This document shows, piece after piece, positions 7,966 to 15,578 of a stretch of DNA of 64,000 bases; the stretch's first letter is position 1; the number at the start of each line of letters is the position of its first letter. Made by a program: the position numbers and the translations under genes. The notes under the pieces are model-generated. The model did not search any database. It had not been told where the DNA came from and worked only from the letters and a program-made list of their open reading frames with translations. Source of the DNA: Hydrogenophaga sp040372165 (GTDB lineage: Bacteria; Pseudomonadota; Gammaproteobacteria; Burkholderiales; Burkholderiaceae_C); NCBI RefSeq assembly GCF_040372165.1, contig NZ_BAABWG010000001.1, positions 558,001-622,000 on the forward strand, given 5' to 3'.

Positions 7966-9051
7966 TTATTGGAGCATTTGAGCCATCTGTGTCTCGATTC
8001 TGGCGCCTTTGGTCACCCAGAAAGTCGGGTCGAACCCCAAGGAGCGCAGCAGGTTGCCCGGGGCAGATGGCAGGTCGCTGGGGGCCATGGACAGATCGAT
8101 CAGGTGTTCGTCAGCCACGGGGCGCTTGCGCACCTTGTCGTACTCGAGGATGGCGTTGAAGTGGGTAGGCCCGTAGGCAATCTCTTTCGAGAACGCCAGC
8201 TGGGCCGTGTCGGTGGTGGCAAAGCGGATGAAGGCTTTGGCCTGTGCGACATTGGGGGACCCTTTGACCACGGCCCAGTAGTCCATGTCATAGATCGCGT
8301 CGGTCCAGACCGTCTCGAGCGTGGCACCGTCATCGACTGCAGCGGAAATGCGCCCGTTGTAGGCCGTGCTCATCACCACCTCGTTGGCCGCCAGCATCTT
8401 GGGCGGCTGCGAGCCGGACTCCCACCACACGATGTGGGGTGCGAGCTGCTTGATCTTGTTCAGGGCCCGTTGCAGCCCGGACTCGGTGCTCAGCACCTGG
8501 TAGACGTCGCGACGGTGAACGCCGTCAGCCATGAGTGCAAACTCCAGGTTGTAACGCGCGCCTTTTCGCATGGCGCGTTTGCCTGGAAACTTCTCCACGT
8601 CCCAGAAGTCGGCCCAGTTGCGGGGTTTGTCCGTTGTGTAGGTGGCGCTGTTGTAGGCCATCACGGTAGACCATACAAAGGCACCGACACCGCAGTTGTG
8701 AATTGAGCCAGGCAAAGCCATCGCCGTGTTGCCCAGCTGGCGCTTGTCCAGTTGTTCGAAAAGGCCTTCGGTGCAGCCGATGGTCAGCTCGGAAGACTCC
8801 ACCTCCACCACATCCCACTGGGTCTTGCGTGCCAGAACCATCTTGCGCACGGGCGCCAGGCTGCCGTCGTACTCGACGCCCCTGGTGACGGTTTTGCTGG
8901 CTTTGGCAAACGGTTTGAGAAACGCGACCTCCTGTGCCTTGCCGTTGGCGCCGCCAAAATTGGCAACAACCAGTTCGGACGCCTGTGCATGGGCAGCAGT
9001 GAATAGCAGGGCAGAGAGGGCGGAAGAAAGGAAGGGATGAACAGACTTCAT
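7966..9051 (-). CDS. Extracellular solute-binding protein, polyamine/guanidino type (second copy)
   Basis: A 361-residue periplasmic binding protein of the PotD/family-1 class with a signal peptide ending near AAHAQASE. It is clearly paralogous to the binding protein at 13123-14151. Shared blocks include VNFGGANG/VANFGGANG, QWDVVEVESSE, CGVGAFVWSTVMAY, NWADFWDVEKFPGKR and KGARYNLEFALMADGV. It has no permease or ATPase of its own nearby and probably feeds the transporter encoded upstream. The start at 9051 (MKSVHPF) directly precedes the signal peptide, 5 bases after the guanidinobutyrase stop, so co-transcription is likely. The ligand is unknown; neighbours point to guanidinobutyrate, GABA or a polyamine. 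Confidence 0.88.
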   Translation of the reverse strand: MKSVHPFLSSALSALLFTAAHAQASELVVANFGGANGKAQEVAFLKPFAKASKTVTRGVEYDGSLAPVRKMVLARKTQWDVVEVESSELTIGCTEGLFEQLDKRQLGNTAMALPGSIHNCGVGAFVWSTVMAYNSATYTTDKPRNWADFWDVEKFPGKRAMRKGARYNLEFALMADGVHRRDVYQVLSTESGLQRALNKIKQLAPHIVWWESGSQPPKMLAANEVVMSTAYNGRISAAVDDGATLETVWTDAIYDMDYWAVVKGSPNVAQAKAFIRFATTDTAQLAFSKEIAYGPTHFNAILEYDKVRKRPVADEHLIDLSMAPSDLPSAPGNLLRSLGFDPTFWVTKGARIETQMAQMLQ

Positions 9052-9056
9052 GGGTA

Positions 9057-10013
9057 TCACCGGTAGAGGACGCCGGGCAAGACGCACAGCATTTCAAACA
9101 ACAGGTTGGCACCCAGCAAGGCGGTGTTGCCCGTCGTGTCGTAGGCCGGAGAGACCTCCACCAGATCGCAACCGACCAGATTGAGGCCTCGGCAGCCGCG
9201 GACGATCTCCAGTGCCTGAGGAACGCTCAAGCCACCGACCTCCGGGGTACCAGTGCCTCCTGCATAAGCAGGATCGATGCCATCGATATCGAAGCTGAGA
9301 TAGGTTGGCGTGTCTGGTCCGATGGCTTCGCGGATGCGGTCCATCAAGGGGGCCAGTGACTGCCACCAGACCTCGTGTGCCGGCACGATGGTGAAGCCTT
9401 GCTGGCGGGGCCAGTCGAAGTCTTCGGCCGAGTAGCCGCTGCCGCGCAAGCCGATTTGCCAGACCTTGTCGTTGATGAGCAAGCCTTCTTCGACGGCGCG
9501 CCGAAACGGTGTGCCATGGGCAATGCGCTCGCCGAACATGTCCGGGTTCACATCGGCATGGGCGTCCACGTGAATGAGTGCCACTGGCCCATGCGTCGCC
9601 TTCATCGCCCGCAGAATGGGCAGGGCAATGGTGTGGTCACCACCGAGCGTCAGCGGGATGCAGCCGGAAGCGATGACCGGTTGATAGTGCTGTTCGATGA
9701 TGTCGACCGAACGCTGCAGGTTGTAGGTGTTGATGGGCACATCGCCCAGGTCGGCGACTTGTAGCGCATCGAATGGCGCGGCGCCTGTCGCCATGTTGTA
9801 GGGGCGGATCAGGCAGGACTCCGCGCGGATCTGGCGGGGACCGAATCGGGCACCTGGGCGGTGACTGGTACCGATGTCGAGAGGTACACCGATGAAGCCG
9901 GCGTTGAGCCCTTCAGACGTGGCCGCGCCGGGCAGCCGCATCATGGTGGCGATGCCTCCAAAGCGCGGCATCTCGTTGCCGCCCTGGGGTTGGTTGAATG
10001 CGCTATCGCTCAC
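9057..10013 (-). CDS. gbuA: Guanidinobutyrase (ureohydrolase family; agmatinase possible)
   Basis: A 318-residue Mn-dependent ureohydrolase. All metal ligands are visible: His127 in GGDHT, Asp150, His152 and Asp154 in VDAHADVN, and Asp242 and Asp244 in SFDIDGIDP. The N-terminal motif GGNEMPRFGGIATMMRLP and the segment IRPYNMATGAAPFD match, from memory, the guanidinobutyrase GbuA of pseudomonads rather than SpeB-type agmatinase. The reaction would be 4-guanidinobutyrate to GABA plus urea. Context supports this: a GABA aminotransferase, succinate-semialdehyde dehydrogenase and a polyamine-type transporter are all in the region. The gene overlaps the preceding PEP-mutase-family gene by 11 bases. 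Substrate choice between guanidinobutyrate and agmatine is inference. Confidence 0.88.
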   Translation of the reverse strand: MSDSAFNQPQGGNEMPRFGGIATMMRLPGAATSEGLNAGFIGVPLDIGTSHRPGARFGPRQIRAESCLIRPYNMATGAAPFDALQVADLGDVPINTYNLQRSVDIIEQHYQPVIASGCIPLTLGGDHTIALPILRAMKATHGPVALIHVDAHADVNPDMFGERIAHGTPFRRAVEEGLLINDKVWQIGLRGSGYSAEDFDWPRQQGFTIVPAHEVWWQSLAPLMDRIREAIGPDTPTYLSFDIDGIDPAYAGGTGTPEVGGLSVPQALEIVRGCRGLNLVGCDLVEVSPAYDTTGNTALLGANLLFEMLCVLPGVLYR

Positions 10014-10854
10014 TTGGGTACTCCAAAAAAAACCGGCTCAACTCCGCGTCCGGAATCTGCCGGTTCGCAAAACCAAAGCTGCCCCGGGTTTGGATTTCCC
10101 TGACCGCGTCTCGCAGGGCCCCAAAGCAGGTGCGCGCGATGCTGCCGCCAGTGCTGATGCGACGAACGCCGGACGCTGCCAGGTCGTTGACCGTCAGGGT
10201 GTTGCCTGTCAATCCCATGACAACGTTGAGGGGGCAGGCGAGACTCTCAACCAGATGGCGAATGGTGGTGATGTCGTTGATGCCGGGAACGAAGAGGCAG
10301 TCGGCGCCGGCTGCACGATATCGTTGGCATCGAGCGAGACTTTCCTCAAGTGCATCCGGAATGCCTAGGAGAAAGGCATCGCATCGCGCAGTCAATGTAA
10401 ACGGGAGTCCTGCTGAATCTGCTGCGGCTCGCGCTGCTTCAATGCGCTCGGCCGCCGCGTCAACAGTGAACATTGCGGTGGTGCCATTGCTACTGTCGAC
10501 ATCTTCTATGTTGGCACCGCATGCCCCAGCCTCGATGGTCAAGCGGATGGTGTCACCAACTTCACGGGCGGTGGATCCGTAGCCCGATTCAAGATCGGCA
10601 TTGACGGGGACATCGACCGATCGAGAGATGCGGTGTATGGCTTCGAGCATGCAGTCTCGATCGACAGCGTTTGCACCGTCAGGTAAGCCAAGCGAGTATG
10701 CGATACCGGCGCTTGTCGTTCCAATGGCCTTGAATCCCTCTGCTGCAAGGATGCGGGCACTGCCCGCGTCCCACGCGTTGGGCATCACGAAAGTACCTTG
10801 CTGGTGCAAGGCTTGCATTCTCAGACCGCGTTCTATGCGCTTGGCAGTGCTCAT
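10003..10854 (-). CDS. Isocitrate lyase/PEP mutase superfamily protein
   Basis: A 283-residue TIM-barrel protein of the PEP mutase/isocitrate lyase superfamily. It opens with a family-typical N-terminus (FVMPNAWDAGSARILAAEGF) and has the metal-site segment VNADLESGYG and the later FVPGINDITTI. It lacks the KKCGH loop of true isocitrate lyases, so a lyase, mutase or oxaloacetate decarboxylase-like activity is possible; I cannot assign the substrate. The start at 10854 (MSTAKRIERG) is preferred over an in-frame codon at 10881. It overlaps guanidinobutyrase by 11 bases and follows the permease gene by 43 bases, so it belongs to the same operon. Its role in guanidinobutyrate use is not obvious. 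Confidence 0.85.
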   Translation of the reverse strand: MSTAKRIERGLRMQALHQQGTFVMPNAWDAGSARILAAEGFKAIGTTSAGIAYSLGLPDGANAVDRDCMLEAIHRISRSVDVPVNADLESGYGSTAREVGDTIRLTIEAGACGANIEDVDSSNGTTAMFTVDAAAERIEAARAAADSAGLPFTLTARCDAFLLGIPDALEESLARCQRYRAAGADCLFVPGINDITTIRHLVESLACPLNVVMGLTGNTLTVNDLAASGVRRISTGGSIARTCFGALRDAVREIQTRGSFGFANRQIPDAELSRFFLEYPSER

Positions 10855-10897
10855 GGTTGACGTGGGCGATGGAAGACCCAAGGAGTCCAGGGTCCGC

Positions 10898-11716
10898 TCA
10901 CTTGCGACGGCCGCGCAGCCACTCGAGCGTCAGCATCAGTGATGTCGTGAACAGGATGAGCAACGTGGCGACAGCCGCAATGGTGGGTGAAATGTTCTCG
11001 CGGATGCCGGTGAACATCTGGCGGGGCAGGGTGACCTGATCCGGCCCGGCCAGGAAAAGCGTGACCACCACTTCGTCGAAGGAGGTCGCAAAGGCGAACA
11101 GGGCGCCGGAGATGACGCCGGGCGCGATGACCGGGAGTGTCACGCGAAAGAACGTGGTGAGTGGGCTGGCGCCAAGGCTCAGGCTGGCCTTGACCAGGTT
11201 CTGGTTGAAGCTTTGCAGTGTGGCCAGCACTGTCGTGACCACAAAAGGTGCGCCCAGGGCAGCATGCACCAGGATCAGGCCCAGGTAGCTGTCGTTCAGG
11301 CCGAGCTTGGCGAAGTACAGGTAGGTGCTCACAGCCACCACCACCACCGGCACCACCATCGGTGAAATCAGCAGACTGGTGACGAAGCCTTTGGCCAGAA
11401 ACCGGGTGTGTGCCAGCCCCATGGCTGCCAGCGTGCCGAGCACGGTCGCCAGCAGCGTGGACAGCGGCGCGACGATGAAGCTGTTTTTGGTGGCGCGAAT
11501 CCATTCGTCTGCATGGAACATCTCTTCGTACCAGCGAAGAGACCAGCCTTCGATCGGGTAGGCCAGGAAGGTACTGTCGCTGAACGACAGCGGCATGATG
11601 ACCAGCACCGGTAGCAGCAAAAAGACCAGTACCAGCAAGCTGCCAAGGCGCAGCGCCAGCCATCCGAGCTTGTCGAAGAAACCGTAGTAAGCGGGAAAGT
11701 CAGGAAGTTTGAACAT
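10898..11716 (-). CDS. ABC transporter permease, PotC/YdcV type
   Basis: A 272-residue inner-membrane permease with about six transmembrane helices. The cytoplasmic coupling motif reads ASLSLGASPLTTFFRVTLP (EAA-loop type), followed by the P-I-APGVISGALFAFATSFDEV segment typical of polyamine-class permeases. It partners with the longer permease at 11882-13123, the ATPase and the binding protein(s) of this cluster. A 165-bp intergenic region containing hairpins separates it from the first permease gene, longer than the other junctions in the operon. Confidence 0.92.
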   Translation of the reverse strand: MFKLPDFPAYYGFFDKLGWLALRLGSLLVLVFLLLPVLVIMPLSFSDSTFLAYPIEGWSLRWYEEMFHADEWIRATKNSFIVAPLSTLLATVLGTLAAMGLAHTRFLAKGFVTSLLISPMVVPVVVVAVSTYLYFAKLGLNDSYLGLILVHAALGAPFVVTTVLATLQSFNQNLVKASLSLGASPLTTFFRVTLPVIAPGVISGALFAFATSFDEVVVTLFLAGPDQVTLPRQMFTGIRENISPTIAAVATLLILFTTSLMLTLEWLRGRRK

Positions 11717-11747
11717 CTCGGAAACCTGCTCGGAACTGATTCAGAAG

Positions 11748-11769
11748 GTCATGCATCGGTCATGCATCG
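11748..11769. repeat. Direct repeat, two copies of GGTCATGCATC
   Basis: Two perfect adjacent 11-bp copies lie just upstream of the second permease gene. Each contains the palindrome ATGCAT. This may be simple slippage or a tandem protein-binding site. Confidence 0.75.
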
Positions 11770-11791
11770 GCGCATACATGCGAACCAAGCA

Positions 11792-11873
11792 CACACCGTG
11801 GATCTGGCTTTGCCAGGCCACCGGTGTGGTCCCCCTTGTCAGGGGGGGAAGACGCAAAGCGACGCAGGGGGGT
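11792..11873. repeat. GC-rich hairpin cluster, REP-like intergenic element
   Basis: Two adjacent foldbacks fill the gap between the permease genes. In the first, CACACC pairs with GGTGTG around an inner CTGGC-TTT-GCCAG stem. In the second, CCCCC-TTGTCA-GGGGG is followed by GACGCAAAGCGACGC and a G-run. From memory, near-identical CCCCC/GGGGG plus GACGCAAAGCGACGC blocks recur between genes of many Comamonadaceae, so this is probably a dispersed palindromic repeat; it may also stabilise or attenuate the operon mRNA. Confidence 0.55.
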
Positions 11874-11881
11874 ACTCATCT

Positions 11882-13123
11882 CTATCCCAGGCTGAGTTCA
11901 GCCTTGGCCACCTTGCGGTACACGCCGTACAGAATCATGGTGGTCAGCAAAAGCACGCCGCCCAATGCGCAGGCCATGCCCCAGTTGACTTCCACGTTGG
12001 TGTATTGCGCCACGTAGTAGCTCAGCATCTGATCGCTCGGGCCGCCCAGCAGGGCAGGCGTCAGGTAGTAGCCGATGCTGGTGATGAATACCAGCAACCC
12101 ACCAGCGGCGATGCCAGGGTAGGTTTGCGGCAGGTATACGCGAACGAAGGCGGCCAGTGGTGCACTGCCCAGCGAAATGGCTGCGCGCAGGTAGTTTGGC
12201 GGTACCGACTTCATCACGCTGTAGAGCGGCAGGATGGCGAATGGCAACAGGATGTGCACCATGGCGATGATCACGCCAACGCGATTGAACAGCAATTGCA
12301 GGGGCGTGTCGGTCAAGCCGATCCACATCAGGAAACGGTTGATCAGGCCGTTGTTCTGCAGCAGCACGATCCAGGCGGCAATACGCACCAGGACAGATGT
12401 CCAGAATGGAAGCAGCACCAGAATCAGCATCATGTTGGCCCGCCGCTCACTCAACATGGAGAGCCAGTAGGCCAACGGGTAGGCAAGCAACAGCGCTGAC
12501 AGCGTGACCACTGCGCTCATCTGGAACGTTCGTCCCAGAATGGTACGGAAGGCGGCAGCCTCCGCAGGGACTTCCTGGATCTCTCCCTGTGCATTGCGCC
12601 GCAGGTCGATGGAGGCGAGCAGGTAGTCGGGGGTCCAGCGGGAGCTGTTCTTGGCGATGGCCTGCCAGTAAGGCAACTCGGTCCATCGCTCGTCATGTTC
12701 GATGAGTTTTTCGCGGGCCTGTTCTGGGGAGAGGTTTTCGCCCAGTGGCAGTGCGCGGTAGGTGCCCATGACCAGTGATCGGCTGCCAGCCACTTCACTG
12801 TTCAGCCGGCGGGCCAGTGCACCCGCTTCGGCCGTTTCCTGCATGGCAGACAGGTCGTCGAGGATGCCTGCAAAAGCGTCGGCAGGCGGCTGGGACCGAC
12901 GGTCCCAGCCTTTGAGGGCTTGCCCGGTGCGGGGCAGGGCGTCGGCCACCTCGGGGTTTTCGACTGCCCGCACCAGCAACGAGGCCAGCGGAACCAGAAA
13001 GAACACGACCAGAAACACAAGCAGAGGCACCGTCAGCGCAATGGCCCGCGCTTTTCGGCGACGCTCAGCCCGATGTAGCTGTGCGACAAGATCCATGGTT
13101 TCGGTTCCGTTGGCCATCGTCAT
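11882..13123 (-). CDS. ABC transporter permease, PotB type with long periplasmic insertion
   Basis: A 413-residue permease, about 100 residues longer than usual PotB proteins. After a basic N-terminus and one helix (residues about 27-49) there is a large soluble insertion of roughly 130 residues before the core helices. It contains segments such as LSPEQAREKLIEHDERWTEL. The core has the coupling loop AAISLGSAPLAAFVRVYLP and the downstream PGIAAGGLLVFITSIGYYLT. The start codon overlaps the binding-protein stop (TAATG), so it is translated with it. It pairs with the permease at 10898-11716. The insertion faces the periplasm and could contact the binding proteins; that is inference. Confidence 0.92.
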   Translation of the reverse strand: MTMANGTETMDLVAQLHRAERRRKARAIALTVPLLVFLVVFFLVPLASLLVRAVENPEVADALPRTGQALKGWDRRSQPPADAFAGILDDLSAMQETAEAGALARRLNSEVAGSRSLVMGTYRALPLGENLSPEQAREKLIEHDERWTELPYWQAIAKNSSRWTPDYLLASIDLRRNAQGEIQEVPAEAAAFRTILGRTFQMSAVVTLSALLLAYPLAYWLSMLSERRANMMLILVLLPFWTSVLVRIAAWIVLLQNNGLINRFLMWIGLTDTPLQLLFNRVGVIIAMVHILLPFAILPLYSVMKSVPPNYLRAAISLGSAPLAAFVRVYLPQTYPGIAAGGLLVFITSIGYYLTPALLGGPSDQMLSYYVAQYTNVEVNWGMACALGGVLLLTTMILYGVYRKVAKAELSLG

Positions 13124-14151
13124 TACTGCGCTGCCCAGGCGGCAAAGCGCTTCTCGAGGGCCTCACCCTGATCGGACCAGAAGCCGATGTTGAACTGCAG
13201 CGCGTCCTTGCTGTTGGCCTCAGAGGTCGGCAGTTGTGACAACACCTTGGCGTCAAGCTTGGCCAGTGCCTTGTTGTTGGTCGGGCCGTAGCTGATGTTC
13301 CTCGCGTACTCGGCCTGCGCGTCTGGCGTGCTGGCCATGGCGATGAACTTCATGGCAGCCTCTTTGTTTGGCGTGCCTTTCGGAATCACCCAGTAGTCCA
13401 GGTCGTAGATGCCGCCGGTCCAGGTGATCTTGAGGTTCTTGCCTTCGCGTTGGGCGGCGTCGATACGGCCGTTGTAGGCGGTGGTCATGGTCACGTCACC
13501 GGCAACCAGGAACTGGGGAGGCTGCGCGCCGGCTTCCCACCACTGGATGCTGGGCTTGAGTTCGCTCAGTTTCTTGAATGCGCGATCAGAGCCTTCTTTG
13601 GTGCGCAGAACCTTGTAGACGTCAGCAGGCTTCACGCCATCGGCCATCAGAGCGAACTCCAGGTTGTAGCGAGCGCCCTTGCGCAGGCCGCGTTTGCCCG
13701 GGAATTTCTTGACGTCCCAGAAATCGGCCCAGGTGGTGGGCGCTGTCTTGAGCTTGTCGCCATCGTAGGCCATGACGGTTGACCACACGAACGTGCCCAC
13801 GCCGCACTCATGCACAGCGGCCTTCTGGAAGTCGGCCTTGTTGCCAATCTTGCTCCAGTCGATGGTCTCGAACAGACCTTCGTCGCAACCACGGGTCACG
13901 TCGGGGCTTTCCACTTCCACCACGTCCCAGGTGATTTTCTTGGCTTCGACCATGGCCTTGATCTTGGCCTGCTCGCCGTTGTACTCGACCGAAGTGATCT
14001 TGCCGCCAGCTTTCTCAAACGGCTCCACGTAGGCTTTCTTCTGTGCAGCACCGTTGGCGCCACCAAAGTTGACCACGGTCAGGGCCTCTTCAGCCATGGC
14101 GGGCATTGCCAGGGCAGCAGCCAGGGCAACAATTGCGGGAGTGAATTTCAT
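13123..14151 (-). CDS. Extracellular solute-binding protein, polyamine/guanidino type (primary copy)
   Basis: A 342-residue periplasmic binding protein with a clear signal peptide (residues 1-22, ending PAMAEE). Mature blocks VVNFGGANGAAQKKAY, WDVVEVESPD and KGARYNLEFALMADGV are shared with the second copy at 7966-9051. The ATG at 14151 is chosen because AGGAG lies nine bases upstream; an alternative ATG at 14160 abuts that site. It is encoded directly upstream of both permeases and downstream of the ATPase, so it is the cognate receptor of this importer. The substrate is probably a guanidino compound, GABA or polyamine, judged only from neighbouring catabolic genes. Confidence 0.92.
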   Translation of the reverse strand: MKFTPAIVALAAALAMPAMAEEALTVVNFGGANGAAQKKAYVEPFEKAGGKITSVEYNGEQAKIKAMVEAKKITWDVVEVESPDVTRGCDEGLFETIDWSKIGNKADFQKAAVHECGVGTFVWSTVMAYDGDKLKTAPTTWADFWDVKKFPGKRGLRKGARYNLEFALMADGVKPADVYKVLRTKEGSDRAFKKLSELKPSIQWWEAGAQPPQFLVAGDVTMTTAYNGRIDAAQREGKNLKITWTGGIYDLDYWVIPKGTPNKEAAMKFIAMASTPDAQAEYARNISYGPTNNKALAKLDAKVLSQLPTSEANSKDALQFNIGFWSDQGEALEKRFAAWAAQ

Positions 14152-14274
14152 GGGAAGCATCTCCTAGGGGTTGAAGGAAAGGAAGGGAACGAAAAGCGAA
14201 AGTGGATGCGCGGATGAGTGCGCGTGCGGATGCAAGGCCGTTCTGTTGAACGCGGTCTCAGGTGAGTCTGGCGA

Positions 14275-15357
14275 TCAGCGATAGACGCGCAAGTGCTCGG
14301 GCGGCAAGTGCAGGCGAACAGTCTGACCGGCACTCATGTGCGCCTGTCGCTGCAGCGGAACCTTGACGCTCAGCTCAGCCTGTCCAGGCATGTGGCAACG
14401 CAATCGAAGATGGTCGCCGAAGTAAATGACATCGTCGACGTTGGTCTCGATCTGGTTGTCCGGCTGCTCCGAGGCGTCCACCAGTGCAATGCGTTCTGGC
14501 CGTACGCTGCACTGCACGCGATCGCCCACTGACGCCTGGTTGACATTGAGCCCGGTCAAGGCAACACCGTTGCCGGCATCGACTGTGCAGTGTTCGCCAT
14601 TGGCAGAGACCACTGTTGCGTCCAGTACCGAGTTGTCGCCCACAAAACTGGCCACGAACCGATTGACCGGGGCCTCGTAGAGCTGGTCCACCACGTCGAT
14701 CTGCTGGATCACGCCTTCATTGAAAACAGCCACACGGTCTGACATGGTGAGCGCTTCGGACTGGTCATGGGTCACATACACAAAAGTGATTCCGAGTTGC
14801 CGGTGCAGAGCCTTGAGCTCGATCTGCATGTGTTCGCGCAGCTGTTTGTCGAGTGCGCCCAGTGGTTCGTCCATCAGGACAAGTTGCGGATCGAACACCA
14901 AGGCACGGGCGAGCGCAACGCGCTGTTGCTGGCCGCCCGAAAGTTGTGCAGGGTAGCGCTCCCCCATGGGGCCCATCTGCACCATATCGAGCGCACGCTT
15001 GACTTTGTCTTCGAGCTCGCTCTTGCCCAGCTTGCGCACGGTGAGCGGGTAGGCGATGTTCTGTGCCACCGTCATGTGCGGGAACAGCGCGTAGTTCTGG
15101 AACACCATGCCGAAGTTGCGCTTGTGCGGCGGCGTGCGGGTGATGGGCACACCGTCGAGGAAGATGTCGCCGGCAGTCGGTGATTCAAAGCCGGCCAGCA
15201 TCATCAGTGTGGTGGTCTTGCCAGAGCCGGAAGGCCCCAGCAAGGACAGGAACTCACCTCTTTGAATATCAAGGTTGAGATCCCTGACAACCAGTACGTG
15301 GCCGTCGTAGGTTTTTTGCACGCCATTGAATGTGACGAGAGCGGAGTCGGATGTCAT
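14275..15357 (-). CDS. ABC transporter ATP-binding protein, PotA type
   Basis: A 360-residue ATPase with Walker A (LLGPSGSGKTTTLMMLAG), Q-loop (MVFQNYALFPHMTV), signature LSGGQQQRVALARAL, Walker B (LVLMDEPLGALD) and H-loop (VTHDQSEAL). The C-terminal TOBE region begins near VSANGEHCTVDAG. It energises the importer formed by the two permeases downstream. The ATG at 15357 gives the family-typical N-terminus but has no good ribosome-binding site. An upstream in-frame ATG at 15423 preceded by AGG is possible and would add 22 residues. It is the first gene of the minus-strand transport operon. Confidence 0.93.
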   Translation of the reverse strand: MTSDSALVTFNGVQKTYDGHVLVVRDLNLDIQRGEFLSLLGPSGSGKTTTLMMLAGFESPTAGDIFLDGVPITRTPPHKRNFGMVFQNYALFPHMTVAQNIAYPLTVRKLGKSELEDKVKRALDMVQMGPMGERYPAQLSGGQQQRVALARALVFDPQLVLMDEPLGALDKQLREHMQIELKALHRQLGITFVYVTHDQSEALTMSDRVAVFNEGVIQQIDVVDQLYEAPVNRFVASFVGDNSVLDATVVSANGEHCTVDAGNGVALTGLNVNQASVGDRVQCSVRPERIALVDASEQPDNQIETNVDDVIYFGDHLRLRCHMPGQAELSVKVPLQRQAHMSAGQTVRLHLPPEHLRVYR

Positions 15358-15520
15358 GGGCACTGCAAGCGGATCGTCTGGTAGTCGTGGGATGGGTGTT
15401 GGGTTGGCATCCTGAAGGTGCATGCAACCTGTGTGCCTGATTTCATTCACTCGCAGGTGTGAAGTTCACCTTGTTGGGTGCATGAAAGCTTTGTGTTTTG
15501 TCGCGCAGGCAAGTCCGGTG

Positions 15521-15552
15521 AAAAACGCGCTGATGCCATGTGCATCGGCGCG
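15521..15552 (-). terminator. Rho-independent terminator after the aminotransferase gene
   Basis: On the minus strand an 11-bp stem (CGCGCCGATGC paired with GCATCAGCGCG, one G-T pair) closes a 5-base loop and is followed by TTTTT. It lies just past the aminotransferase stop and should separate that transcript from the ABC transporter operon. Confidence 0.8.
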
Positions 15553-15578
15553 CTTCCCTCATGGCAATGCCATGCACT

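Noticed and set aside
10003..10854. True isocitrate lyase or methylisocitrate lyase (aceA/prpB)
   Set aside because: The KKCGH-type active-site loop is absent and no propionate or glyoxylate genes are nearby, so only the superfamily is claimed.
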